Below are positions 7,766 through 15,940 of a DNA stretch of 64,000 bases, in pieces. The first letter of the stretch is position 1, and every line of letters begins with the position of its first letter. The stretch comes from an uncultured Alistipes sp. (GTDB lineage: Bacteria; Bacteroidota; Bacteroidia; Bacteroidales; Rikenellaceae): contig NZ_CAJTXD010000003.1 in the NCBI RefSeq assembly GCF_910580175.1, forward strand, positions 62,001 through 126,000, read 5' to 3'. A model generated the notes under the pieces. It was not told the DNA's origin. It did no database searches and worked only from the letters and a program-made list of their open reading frames with translations. Both the position numbers and the translations under genes were made by a program.

Positions 7766-9652
7766 TCATTCTGCCCCCTTGTTCTGTAAGATCGTTTGCA
7801 GAATGCTCTCCTCGTCATAGTCGCACAACGCTTGAAGTTGTGCCGGCGTGCCGTGTTCGATCCATTCGTCGCCCACACCCAGCGAGCAGACCTCCGGACG
7901 GAATCCGTGCCGGTTGAACCAAGCAGCAATCGTCTCGCCCACGCCGCCGCGCAGCGACCCGTCCTCAATAGTTACCACCCGGCCGAAGTGCGCGCCCACC
8001 TCAACCAGAATCTCTTCGTCGAGCGGTTTGGCGAAACGCAGATCGTAGTGCGCCACGCTCACCCCCTCGGCCGCAGCCCGTTCGGCAGCGCGCGCCGCGG
8101 CATGCCCCACCGTACCCACCGTCAGCAGGGCCACGTCGGCGCCCTCGCGCAGCATGCGCCCCTTGCCCGCCGGCAGCACCTCGAAAGGTTCGCCGTGCCA
8201 GGATACCCCCGCTCCGTTGCCGCGCGGATAGCGGATCATATAGGGCGCTCCGGCCTGCAAGGCCGAGAACATCATGTTGCGCAGTTCTCGTTCGTCCATC
8301 GGCACCGCGATCGTCAGCCCCGGCACCGTCCCGAAAGCTGCCATGTCGAAGAGTCCGTGATGCGTCACGCCGTCCTCGCCGACCAGCCCCGCGCGATCGA
8401 GACACAGCACCACGGGCAGCCCCTGGATCGCCACATCGTGGATCACGTTGTCGTAAGCCCGCTGCATGAACGACGAGTAGATGTTGCAGAAAGGCACCAT
8501 CCCCGCCGCGGCCAGCCCGGCCGAGAACGTCACGGCATGTCCCTCGGCGATGCCCACATCGAAACACCGCTCGGGCATGGCCGACATCAAAATGTTCATC
8601 GAACATCCCGACGGCATGGCCGGCGTCACGCCCACCACGCGAGCGTCCAGACGCGCCAGATCGAGCAGCGTCTCGCCGAACACATCCTGATAGCGCGCCG
8701 CGACACCCTGCGCCACGATCCGTTCGCCCGTATCAGGATTGAAGCGCCCCGGAGCATGCCACACCGGCTTGTCGTGCTCGGCCGGCAGATAGCCCTTGCC
8801 CTTGACGGTCATCACGTGCAGCAGTTTCGGCCCCGGAATATCGCGCAATGCACGCAGCGTGCGCACCAGCTCCGGCAGGCTGTGGCCGTCGACCGGCCCG
8901 AAATAGCGGAAATTGAGGCTCTCGAACAGATTGCTGTTGTTCAACACACCGAGCTTCACGGCATTGCCCGCCTTCTGGCACAGCCGCAGCAGCCGGGGCG
9001 TGTGCGAAAGGAGGTTCCAAAGCTGTTGCTTGAAACGGTTATAGTGGTGCGAGGTGGAAATCTTAAGCAGATAGTTCTTCAAGGCGCCCGTCGCCTGGTC
9101 GATCGCCATGTTGTTGTCGTTCAGGATTACCAGCAGGTCGGTCATCTTGCTGGCGCCGGCGTTGTTCATCCCCTCGAACGCCAGACCGCCGGTCATCGAA
9201 CCGTCGCCGATCACGGCCACCACCTTATGCTTCTCGCCCCGCAGCTCGGCCGCCTTGGCCATGCCGAACGCCGCCGAGATCGAGACCGAGGCATGACCGC
9301 CCCCGAAAGCGTCGTACCGGCTCTCGGCCATGCGCGGAAAGCCGCTGATGCCGCCCAGCTTGCGTTTGGTGCGGAATGCCTCGCGGCGGCCCGTGATGAT
9401 CTTGTGGGCATAGGTCTGGTGGCCTACGTCCCACACGATGCGGTCATCGGGCGTGTCGAAGACATAGTGCAGCGCCGCCGCCAACTCTACGGCACCCAGA
9501 CTCGACGCCAGGTGTCCCGGGTTGACCGAGCACTCCTCGATGATATAGCGGCGCAGTTCGTCGCAATAGATGCGCAACTCGTCCGGCGAGAGGTTTTTCA
9601 GCTCCCGCGGCGAATCCACCCGCTCCAACCATTCGTAGGGTTTCTGTGTCAT
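7766..9652 (-). CDS. dxs: 1-deoxy-D-xylulose-5-phosphate synthase
   Basis: Dxs condenses pyruvate and glyceraldehyde 3-phosphate with thiamine diphosphate, the first step of the MEP isoprenoid pathway; ispG of the same pathway is at 47285-48868. Visible signatures are PGHLASSLG, WDVGHQTYAHK, the ThDP/Mg motif GDGSMTGG with NDNNMAI, and transketolase pyrimidine-binding and C-terminal domains (YPRGNG, GSLRGGVGE). I placed the start at ATG 9652 (MTQKPYEWLE), giving 628 residues. The frame stays open 11 codons further upstream, but those codons add nothing family-like. Confidence 0.96.
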   Translation of the reverse strand: MTQKPYEWLERVDSPRELKNLSPDELRIYCDELRRYIIEECSVNPGHLASSLGAVELAAALHYVFDTPDDRIVWDVGHQTYAHKIITGRREAFRTKRKLGGISGFPRMAESRYDAFGGGHASVSISAAFGMAKAAELRGEKHKVVAVIGDGSMTGGLAFEGMNNAGASKMTDLLVILNDNNMAIDQATGALKNYLLKISTSHHYNRFKQQLWNLLSHTPRLLRLCQKAGNAVKLGVLNNSNLFESLNFRYFGPVDGHSLPELVRTLRALRDIPGPKLLHVMTVKGKGYLPAEHDKPVWHAPGRFNPDTGERIVAQGVAARYQDVFGETLLDLARLDARVVGVTPAMPSGCSMNILMSAMPERCFDVGIAEGHAVTFSAGLAAAGMVPFCNIYSSFMQRAYDNVIHDVAIQGLPVVLCLDRAGLVGEDGVTHHGLFDMAAFGTVPGLTIAVPMDERELRNMMFSALQAGAPYMIRYPRGNGAGVSWHGEPFEVLPAGKGRMLREGADVALLTVGTVGHAAARAAERAAAEGVSVAHYDLRFAKPLDEEILVEVGAHFGRVVTIEDGSLRGGVGETIAAWFNRHGFRPEVCSLGVGDEWIEHGTPAQLQALCDYDEESILQTILQNKGAE

Positions 9653-9783
9653 AATCTGAAAACATAACCGAAAACGGCTTGCCATGCGTCAGCGGCACGC
9701 TCCCGTTTCGGGGCACAAAGATAGCGCAAGCCAGGAGCAATGCAAACCGATCCGCACATTGCCGGAGCGCAGCCTATCTTTTG

Positions 9784-9791
9784 CAAAGGTA
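9784..9791 (-). promoter_or_regulatory. -7 box of the dxs promoter
   Basis: Minus-strand TACCTTTG (9791-9784) lies about 130 bases upstream of the dxs start. No clear TTTG is seen at the -33 position. Confidence 0.4.
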
Positions 9792-9874
9792 TAAAATAAA
9801 TGCGTGGCATGTACCGCGCCACCCCTCATATTTCCCCGCTTTCCATGAACCGCGGCGCGTGCGGATGTCCGTTT

Positions 9875-9905
9875 TTTGCGCTTTCCGGTTATTTTCGTAC
9901 CTTTA
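9875..9905 (+). promoter_or_regulatory. Promoter of the cvpA-rsgA-trmH run
   Basis: TTTG (9875-9878), a 19-base spacer and TACCTTTA (9898-9905) match the Bacteroidetes pattern with one mismatch. Its position argues for a cvpA start downstream of 9910. Confidence 0.55.
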
Positions 9906-9931
9906 CGAGCACCTTTTTCGGCTTTAGGATT

Positions 9932-10447
9932 TTGAATACGATCGACTTCATCGTTTGCCTGACCCTCGTGCTGGCCGTCTGGAACGGATGGCGCCAGGGG
10001 TTCGTCGTGCAGATATGCTCCTTGGCCGCAGTCGCGGTCGGGCTGTGGCTCGCTTCGCGCTACGGCACTGCGGCAGGCGCATGGCTGCGGCTCGACGATT
10101 CGGTGCAGGCGGCAGGCGGCTTCGTCGCCGTGTTGCTGGCCGCCATACTGGCGACCGCGATCGCGGGGCGTTTGTTACGGAGGCTTTTCCGCTTCGCCGG
10201 CTTCGGACTGCTCGACGTCGCGTTGGGCATTGCGGTCTGCGCTATAAAATACTTGCTGCTTTTGAGCGTGCTTTTCGCCGCACTCGACAAACTCGACGCC
10301 GGTCACAAGCTGGTCGACGAACGCACGCTCGCCGCCTCGAAGTGCTACGAACCCCTGCTGCGGCTCTCGGAAGCGCTCTTCCCCATGCTGGAACGGGCCG
10401 CCGAGCACCTCCCGCAAATGCAGAACGACGGACTCCAAAACGCATGA
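9932..10447 (+). CDS. CvpA family membrane protein
   Basis: This 171-residue protein has four predicted hydrophobic helices (IDFIVCLTLVLAVWNGWRQG, the CSLAAVAVGLWL segment, FVAVLLAAILATAI and VCAIKYLLLLSVLFAAL), matching the CvpA/colicin V production family, an inner-membrane protein of poorly defined role. I chose the TTG at 9932 because the longer ATG start at 9800 would lie before the promoter at 9875-9905 and its first 44 codons are not family-like. Its stop overlaps the rsgA ATG (ATGA), so the two are translationally coupled. Confidence 0.75.
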   Translation: MNTIDFIVCLTLVLAVWNGWRQGFVVQICSLAAVAVGLWLASRYGTAAGAWLRLDDSVQAAGGFVAVLLAAILATAIAGRLLRRLFRFAGFGLLDVALGIAVCAIKYLLLLSVLFAALDKLDAGHKLVDERTLAASKCYEPLLRLSEALFPMLERAAEHLPQMQNDGLQNA

Positions 10448-11373
10448 CCGCTATGGAACGCATCTTTTCGGGCGTAGTAACCCGCGCCACGGGCAGCTGG
10501 TATGAAGTATCGACCGACGGCGGAACGATCCGCTGCCGCATCCGGGGGCGCCTGCGTCTGAAGGGCGTGCGGTCGACCAGTCCGGTGGTCGTCGGCGACC
10601 GCGTGACATGCGAGCGCGACGAGAACGGCGACCACGCCATCGTCGCAGTGGAACCGCGCCGCAACTACGTGATCCGCCGCGCCTCGAACCTCTCGAAAGA
10701 GTCCCACATCATCGCCGCCAACATCGACCAGGCGCTCCTGATGGTAACGCTCCGCCAGCCCGAGACGGCCCCGGAGTTCGTCGACCGCTTCCTGGTCACG
10801 TGCGAAGCCTATAAGGTTCCGGCGGTCATCGTCCTTTCGAAAGCCGACGTGCAGGAGCCGGAGGCGCTGGCTGCGTTCCGCGCCGTCTACGAAGCGATCG
10901 GCTACCGCGTGCTGACCGTCTCGCCCCGCACGGGCGAAGGAGTGGACGAAGTGGAACGGCTGCTCGCCGGAAAGACCACGCTCATCTCGGGCAACTCGGG
11001 GGTCGGGAAGTCGACCCTCGTGCGGGCGATCGACCCGACGCTCGACATCCGCACGGGCGAAATCTCGGAGAGCCACGGCAAAGGCCGCCACACGACCACC
11101 TTCTCGACCATGTATGCCCTGGCGGGCGGCGGGCAAGTGATCGACACGCCGGGCATCAAGGGTTTCGGGTTGATCGACATCGACGACGGCGAGCTGTGGC
11201 ACTACTTCCCCGAAATGATGCGTATCGGCCGCGACTGCCGTTTCTACAACTGCACCCATACCCACGAACCGGGCTGCGCCGTGACGCAAGCCGTCATGCA
11301 GGGCGAAATATCGCCCATGCGCTACGAAAGCTATCTGAAAATGCTCGACGACGATGACAAATACCGCAAATAA
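10444..11373 (+). CDS. rsgA: Ribosome small-subunit-dependent GTPase A
   Basis: RsgA is a late 30S assembly GTPase. The 309 residues have an OB fold (about 5-75), a circularly permuted G domain with SKAD (G4, 132-135) before GNSGVGKST (G1, 183-191) and DTPG (G3, 234-237), and a zinc knuckle with Cys 265, Cys 270, His 272 and Cys 278. Motif order and length are standard. A longer in-frame extension runs upstream but crosses cvpA; ATG 10444, which overlaps the cvpA stop, is the natural start. The 3' end overlaps the trmH-like start by 20 bases. Confidence 0.96.
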   Translation: MTAMERIFSGVVTRATGSWYEVSTDGGTIRCRIRGRLRLKGVRSTSPVVVGDRVTCERDENGDHAIVAVEPRRNYVIRRASNLSKESHIIAANIDQALLMVTLRQPETAPEFVDRFLVTCEAYKVPAVIVLSKADVQEPEALAAFRAVYEAIGYRVLTVSPRTGEGVDEVERLLAGKTTLISGNSGVGKSTLVRAIDPTLDIRTGEISESHGKGRHTTTFSTMYALAGGGQVIDTPGIKGFGLIDIDDGELWHYFPEMMRIGRDCRFYNCTHTHEPGCAVTQAVMQGEISPMRYESYLKMLDDDDKYRK

Positions 11374-12079
11374 CCCGACCGCATGGTATGAAGAACGGAT
11401 CGCGTATCTGGCCGAATTCATGACGCCCGAACGCGAAGCGCTGTTCCGCCGCACCGTGGCGCAGCGCACACACTACATGACCCTGCTGGCCGAAAACACG
11501 TTCCACCCCCAAAACGCCGCGGCGTTGATCCGCCATTGCGAGGCGTTCGGGTTGCAGCGGATGCACACGGTCGAGACGTTCTGCGAGTTCCGCCCCGCGG
11601 CGGCCGTCGTGCGCGGCACCGACCGCTGGGTCGACGTCTGCCGCCATGCGTCGACAGCCGAAGCGCTCCGCGCGCTCAAGGCCGGGGGCTACCGCATCGT
11701 AGCGACCACGCCCCACCGCGAAGACACCACGCCCGAGACGTTCGACGTCGCCCGCGGGCCTTTCGCACTGGTCTTCGGCACCGAACATGCCGGCATCTCC
11801 GACGAGGTGCGCGAGGCAGCCGACGAATTCCTGCGCATTCCGATGTGCGGCATGGTCGAGAGTCTCAACGTCTCGGCTTCGGCCGCCATCCTCATCTACA
11901 TGCTCTCGCAGCGCGTGCGGGAGCAGGTCGCCGGCTGGCCCATGACCCCGCAGGAGCAGACCGAGACGCTCTACCGGTGGATGTACCGCAGCGTGAACGA
12001 CGCTCCGCAGATTCTCAACCGGCGGTTCGGAGACGAGTTGCAGGATGCAGGTTCGGAAGCGCCGGCTTCCTTGGGGTAA
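11354..12079 (+). CDS. trmH: TrmH-like tRNA (Gm18) 2'-O-methyltransferase
   Basis: This is a SpoU/TrmH-type methyltransferase with the deep trefoil-knot motifs: NAAALIRHCEAFG (motif 1, catalytic Arg), LVFGTEHAGIS (motif 2) and IPMCGMVESLNVSASAAI (motif 3). The N-terminal TPEREALFRRTVAQRTHYMTL precedes the knot. TrmH methylates the ribose of G18 in tRNA D-loops using S-adenosylmethionine; the exact target here is inferred from the short single-domain layout (241 residues with a C-terminal tail). It overlaps rsgA by 20 bases and is the third gene of the run. Confidence 0.85.
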   Translation: MTNTANNPTAWYEERIAYLAEFMTPEREALFRRTVAQRTHYMTLLAENTFHPQNAAALIRHCEAFGLQRMHTVETFCEFRPAAAVVRGTDRWVDVCRHASTAEALRALKAGGYRIVATTPHREDTTPETFDVARGPFALVFGTEHAGISDEVREAADEFLRIPMCGMVESLNVSASAAILIYMLSQRVREQVAGWPMTPQEQTETLYRWMYRSVNDAPQILNRRFGDELQDAGSEAPASLG

Positions 12080-12211
12080 TCGTAAGGTGCAAGGTTGCAG
12101 ACCTTGCGCCCGGCAACGCCCCGCACTTTCAACGCAGCCCCCGCAGCCGGCCCGGGCGAATGCAGCAGAACCGTCCGGTTCCGTAAAACGAAACTTTTCA
12201 CTTCTCATAAA

Positions 12212-13411
12212 ATGAATATACTCCGCAAACAGTTTCTTGCCCACGTCGCCCAGACTTCGCCGTCGCCCATGCTGGTGGAGGTCGAACGGGCCGAGGGGGT
12301 TTTCTTCTACACCCCCGAGGGAAAGCGCTACTACGACCTGGTGGCCGGCGTGTCGGTAAGCAACGTCGGACATGCCAATCCCGACGTGGTGCGGGCCGTG
12401 CAGGAACAGGCCGCACGCTACATGCACGTGATGGTCTACGGCGAGCTGGTCGAGACGCCGCAGGTGGCCTACGCCTCGAAGCTGGCCTCGCTGCTGCCCG
12501 GCGGTCTCGAAAGCGTCTACTTCGTCAACTCGGGCGCCGAGGCGGTCGAGGGGGCGCTCAAGTTGGCCAAACGCTTCACGGGCCGCACGGAGATGGTCGC
12601 CATGCGCCGGGCCTACCACGGTTCGACGCACGGGGCCATGAGCATGATGGGAGCGCCCGAGGGCGAAGAATGGAAAAATGCGTTCCGGCCTCTGCTGCCC
12701 GACGTGCAAGCCATCGAATTCAACGATTTCGAAGCCCTGCAACGCATCACGCCGCGCACGGCCTGCGTGCTGGCCGAACCCGTGCAGGGCGAAGCGGGCG
12801 TACGACCGCCGCAGCCGGGTTACCTCGAAGCGCTGCGCCGGCGTTGCGACGAGGTGGGGGCACTGCTGATTTTCGACGAAATACAAACAGGCATGGGCCG
12901 CACGGGCGAGCTGTTCGCCATGCAGAAATACGGCGTCGCACCCGACATCGTGTGTCTGGCCAAGGCGCTGGGCGGAGGCATGCCGCTGGGCGCGTTCGTT
13001 TCTCGCCACGAAATCATGGATACGTTGCAGACCGATCCGGTGCTGGGCCACATTACCACTTTCGGCGGACATCCGGTCTGCTGCGCGGCCGGACTGGCAG
13101 CGCTGAACCACTTGTTGGAAAACCGGATCATTGAGGAGACCGAACGCAAGGGCGCCCTGTACGAAGAGCTGCTGCACGACCACCCGGCCGTGCGGGAAAT
13201 CCGCCGTGCGGGATTGCTGCTGGCCGTCGAACTGGGGGCTTCAGCACCGCTGTACCGCATCATGGAGCTTTTCAAGGAAGCGGGCATCATGAGCGACTGG
13301 TTCCTCTACTGCGACACAGCATTCCGCATCTCGCCGCCGCTGACGATTACCGAAGAAGAAATCCGCGACAGCGCCGCGATCATCAAGAAGTGTCTGGACG
13401 AATTGAAATAG
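12212..13411 (+). CDS. Class III PLP-dependent aminotransferase
   Basis: The 399-residue protein has the class III fold: NSGAEAVEGALKLAKR, YHGSTHGAMSMMG, the aspartate of FDEIQTGMGRTG that contacts the PLP pyridine ring, and the PLP lysine in AKALGGGMPLGAF. Acetylornithine and ornithine aminotransferases are the nearest well-known relatives, but no arginine-pathway gene is adjacent, so I leave the substrate open. ATG 12212 (MNILRKQFLAHVAQTSPSP) is chosen over an upstream in-frame start at 12095 because family members begin at this conserved sequence. It is separated from trmH by about 130 bases. Confidence 0.88.
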   Translation: MNILRKQFLAHVAQTSPSPMLVEVERAEGVFFYTPEGKRYYDLVAGVSVSNVGHANPDVVRAVQEQAARYMHVMVYGELVETPQVAYASKLASLLPGGLESVYFVNSGAEAVEGALKLAKRFTGRTEMVAMRRAYHGSTHGAMSMMGAPEGEEWKNAFRPLLPDVQAIEFNDFEALQRITPRTACVLAEPVQGEAGVRPPQPGYLEALRRRCDEVGALLIFDEIQTGMGRTGELFAMQKYGVAPDIVCLAKALGGGMPLGAFVSRHEIMDTLQTDPVLGHITTFGGHPVCCAAGLAALNHLLENRIIEETERKGALYEELLHDHPAVREIRRAGLLLAVELGASAPLYRIMELFKEAGIMSDWFLYCDTAFRISPPLTITEEEIRDSAAIIKKCLDELK

Positions 13412-13529
13412 AAAAACATCGCAACCCTTGTTTTTGGCGGGCGGGCCGAAGCCACCCCGACGGAGCCCCGCAAGCATCCGGCTTTCGCCGGGCATGTCCC
13501 GCAGGCTTCTGCCCGAAGCCCGGCAACCC

Positions 13530-13555
13530 GTCATGTTGAGCGAAGCGACACATCC
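13530..13555 (+). repeat. Short dispersed element of the GTCATnnTGAGCGAAGCGA type
   Basis: The sequence GTCATGTTGAGCGAAGCGA followed by CACATCC matches the core of a short intergenic repeat I know from many bacterial genomes (GTCATTCTGAGCGAAGCGAA type). Only one copy is visible in this window. Confidence 0.45.
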
Positions 13556-13600
13556 GTGCACTCGGAATGGCAATCGAGTGTCAAAGCAGCCATCTCATCA

Positions 13601-13653
13601 TCGGGGCGGCTCGCACCGGAGGTGCGACCCCCGCTGCCGCCCCGAAGTTTTTT
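13601..13653 (+). terminator. Nested hairpin with T-run, likely terminator of the aminotransferase gene
   Basis: An outer stem TCGGGGCGGC/GCCGCCCCGA (13601-13610 and 13636-13645) encloses an inner stem TCGCACC/GGTGCGA (13611-13617 and 13621-13627) and is followed by AGTTTTTTG. It sits in the spacer between convergent genes. Confidence 0.6.
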
Positions 13654-13765
13654 GTAAACAGAGTCGAGTCTGTATCTCCGCTCCGTCTGCTCCGGTTGGG
13701 GTCGGACAATCGTCTCCCGACCCGTTGGTATATTCTGCTGCAAATAGTATCCGTATACCGGCGCC

Positions 13766-14611
13766 TTATTCTTCCGCGAACCGTTTCAGTGCTTCGATTT
13801 CGTCGGGCCAGCGGCTTTCGTCGGGTGTTTCGAGAATCAGCGGAACGCCCTCGAAACGGCTGTCGCGCGCGATGTAGCGGAAACACTCCCAGCCGATCGC
13901 CCCGTCGCCCAGGGGCGCATGGCGGTCGATGCGGCTGCCCAACGGCTTCATGGCATCGTTCAGGTGCATGCCGCGCAAATATTTCAGCCCGACGACCCGA
14001 TCCAGTTCGTCGAACGTCGCGTCGCAAGCCGCCGCAGTACACAGATCATATCCGGCCGCAAACGCATGGCAAGTATCTATACAAATGCCCACGCGCGACT
14101 TGTCCTTTACCCTCTCGATGATATAAGCTAACTGCTCGAAGCGAAACCCCAGATTGGAACCTTGGCCCGCCGTGTTTTCGATCACGGCCGTGACCCCCTG
14201 CGTGCATTCGAGCGCCAGATCGATCGACGCGGCGATGCGGTCGAGACTTTCGACCTCGGAAATCCGGTTCAGATGGCTGCCCGGATGGAAATTGAGCCTG
14301 TCGAGACCCAGCGCCTCGCAACGCTGCATCTCATCGCAGAAAGCCTGGCGCGACTTCTCCAGCCCCTCCTCCTCGGGGTGTCCCAAGTTGATGAGGTACG
14401 AATCGTGGGGCAGAATCTGCGCAGGCGCATAACCATACGTCGTGCAAGCCTGACGAAACGCCTCGACTTCCGCTGCCGTGAGCGGCTTGGCCGTCCACTG
14501 ACGCTGGTTCTTGGTAAAGAGGGCGAATCCGACGGCCCCTATGGCGTACGCATGGGCCGGAGCGTTGGCCACGCCGCCCGAGGCACTCACATGCGCTCCG
14601 AAATACTTCAT
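13766..14611 (-). CDS. nfo: Endonuclease IV (AP endonuclease)
   Basis: Nfo cleaves abasic sites in base-excision repair using a trinuclear zinc centre. The 281 residues show the AP endonuclease family 2 motifs in order: FGAHVSASGG (4-13), NFHPGSH, IENTAGQGSNLG (zinc-binding Glu), ICIDTCHAFAAGYD, HLNDAMKPLGSRIDRH, and the final LILETPDES. Length is typical. It is transcribed alone, convergent with the aminotransferase and divergent from the DUF3078-like gene. Confidence 0.96.
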   Translation of the reverse strand: MKYFGAHVSASGGVANAPAHAYAIGAVGFALFTKNQRQWTAKPLTAAEVEAFRQACTTYGYAPAQILPHDSYLINLGHPEEEGLEKSRQAFCDEMQRCEALGLDRLNFHPGSHLNRISEVESLDRIAASIDLALECTQGVTAVIENTAGQGSNLGFRFEQLAYIIERVKDKSRVGICIDTCHAFAAGYDLCTAAACDATFDELDRVVGLKYLRGMHLNDAMKPLGSRIDRHAPLGDGAIGWECFRYIARDSRFEGVPLILETPDESRWPDEIEALKRFAEE

Positions 14612-14642
14612 AAATAATGATTTTTGATGTTTTAACTTCAGA

Positions 14643-14650
14643 CAAAGTTA
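14643..14650 (-). promoter_or_regulatory. -7 box of nfo
   Basis: Minus-strand TAACTTTG (14650-14643) lies 31 bases upstream of the nfo start. The -33 element is unclear. Confidence 0.4.
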
Positions 14651-14671
14651 ATTATTCTGTAAATAATTTCA

Positions 14672-14679
14672 TAAATTTG
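14672..14679 (+). promoter_or_regulatory. -7 box of the 14720 gene
   Basis: TAAATTTG at 14672-14679 lies 40 bases before the ATG at 14720. No clean TTTG precedes it. Confidence 0.4.
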
Positions 14680-14719
14680 CCGAACCAAACGTCCGAAGAT
14701 TCGTTTTTTTATTTTTGAC

Positions 14720-15940
14720 ATGAAATCTTTCTATTTGATTGCAGCGTTCGTGCCGGCGCTTGCCGCCTCGCTTCCGGCCTCGGCCCAATTCTCGATCGAC
14801 GAGGTAAACGCCCGACAAGAGAACATAACGTTCAAGGACAATGTGAAAACCACACCGGTCGACGCCGAATATTTCAGTCGTGCGCGCTACCGGGCCGAAC
14901 GCGCCGCTGTCCGCAAGGAGCGCAACATGCTGGAATTCGGCGGCGGCCTGCAAGGCGCGCTGACCTCCTACAACGACCCCTGGATCAAGGTGTCGGGCGG
15001 TGATAACTCGATCGCACTGACAGCCAATCTGTTCCTCAACCACACGTTTACCAAAAACCTCTTTTCGATCGAGACCAAGGTCATCGCCAAATTCGGCTAC
15101 AACCGCATGAAGGTGGAAACCCAGCGGCTCGATGCCGACGGCAACGGCATGGTGGACGAAAACGGCAACAAAATCATGGATCAGTCCGGCATATGGTTCA
15201 AAAACCAGGACGAATTCGACATTTCGGTGGCTCCGTCGTTCAAGATGTCGAAAAACTGGTCTTACGGAGCCATCTTCAAGTTCCGCAGCCAGTTCGCCAA
15301 CGGCTATATTTCGCGTACGCAGCAGGAGGATTTCGAACGCAAAAGCGCTTTCATGGCTCCGGGTTACCTCGACATCTCGCTGGGTATTACCTACAAATGC
15401 CCCAAACCGAAATTCCCGATCGTAGTAAACATTTCGCCCATAGCCTTGAGCGCCGTCTTCGTGGAAAGCGCACAGATCCGCGAAAACAAATGGGACAAGA
15501 AAGAGGGATGGCAGACCTACGGTCTCTCGGGGCCGGACAAAACCTCGAAATATGAAGGCGGTTCTTCGGTACAGATCGACTTCGACCGCACTTTCGACCG
15601 CAGGGGCATCCTGCGCTACCGCACCTCTATCTTCTCGTTCTACGGTTGGATTACCGACATCGGGCAGCGGAACAAAATATCGAAATACTCCGACTACCTG
15701 CATGCGCTCGAAGCCTGGAACGACAAGGACAACCCCTCCGTAGGTCACGGCCCGGGAGACAAGCCCAACCTGCCGATCCACCCGACCGTACGCTGGACGA
15801 ACACCATCAATATCAAAGCGACCAAATACCTCTCCACGACGTTGAACTTCGAGCTTTACTATAACCGGGCCCAGAACGTCGACGTGCAGACCAAAACACT
15901 GTTGAGCGTAGGTCTCGCCTATACTTTCAAGAACAAGTGA
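14720..15940 (+). CDS. DUF3078-like outer-membrane protein
   Basis: The 406-residue protein starts with a signal peptide (MKSFYLIAAFVPALAASLPASAQ, cleavage after about residue 23). The rest alternates polar and aromatic residues in a pattern typical of beta-barrels and ends in a strand (LLSVGLAYTFKNK). It resembles the Bacteroidetes DUF3078 family, whose function is unknown. A calcium-binding-like stretch DADGNGMVDENGNK lies near residue 140. Its stop overlaps the S41 peptidase start (TGATG), so the two are probably one transcription unit and may work together in the cell envelope. Confidence 0.65.
   Translation: MKSFYLIAAFVPALAASLPASAQFSIDEVNARQENITFKDNVKTTPVDAEYFSRARYRAERAAVRKERNMLEFGGGLQGALTSYNDPWIKVSGGDNSIALTANLFLNHTFTKNLFSIETKVIAKFGYNRMKVETQRLDADGNGMVDENGNKIMDQSGIWFKNQDEFDISVAPSFKMSKNWSYGAIFKFRSQFANGYISRTQQEDFERKSAFMAPGYLDISLGITYKCPKPKFPIVVNISPIALSAVFVESAQIRENKWDKKEGWQTYGLSGPDKTSKYEGGSSVQIDFDRTFDRRGILRYRTSIFSFYGWITDIGQRNKISKYSDYLHALEAWNDKDNPSVGHGPGDKPNLPIHPTVRWTNTINIKATKYLSTTLNFELYYNRAQNVDVQTKTLLSVGLAYTFKNK

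Larger units (their letters stand above)
13412..13765. other. Spacer between convergent aminotransferase and nfo genes
   Basis: No gene recognised. It contains the short dispersed element at 13530 and the nested hairpin at 13601-13653. The remainder (13654-13765) shows no clear signal. Confidence 0.55.
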
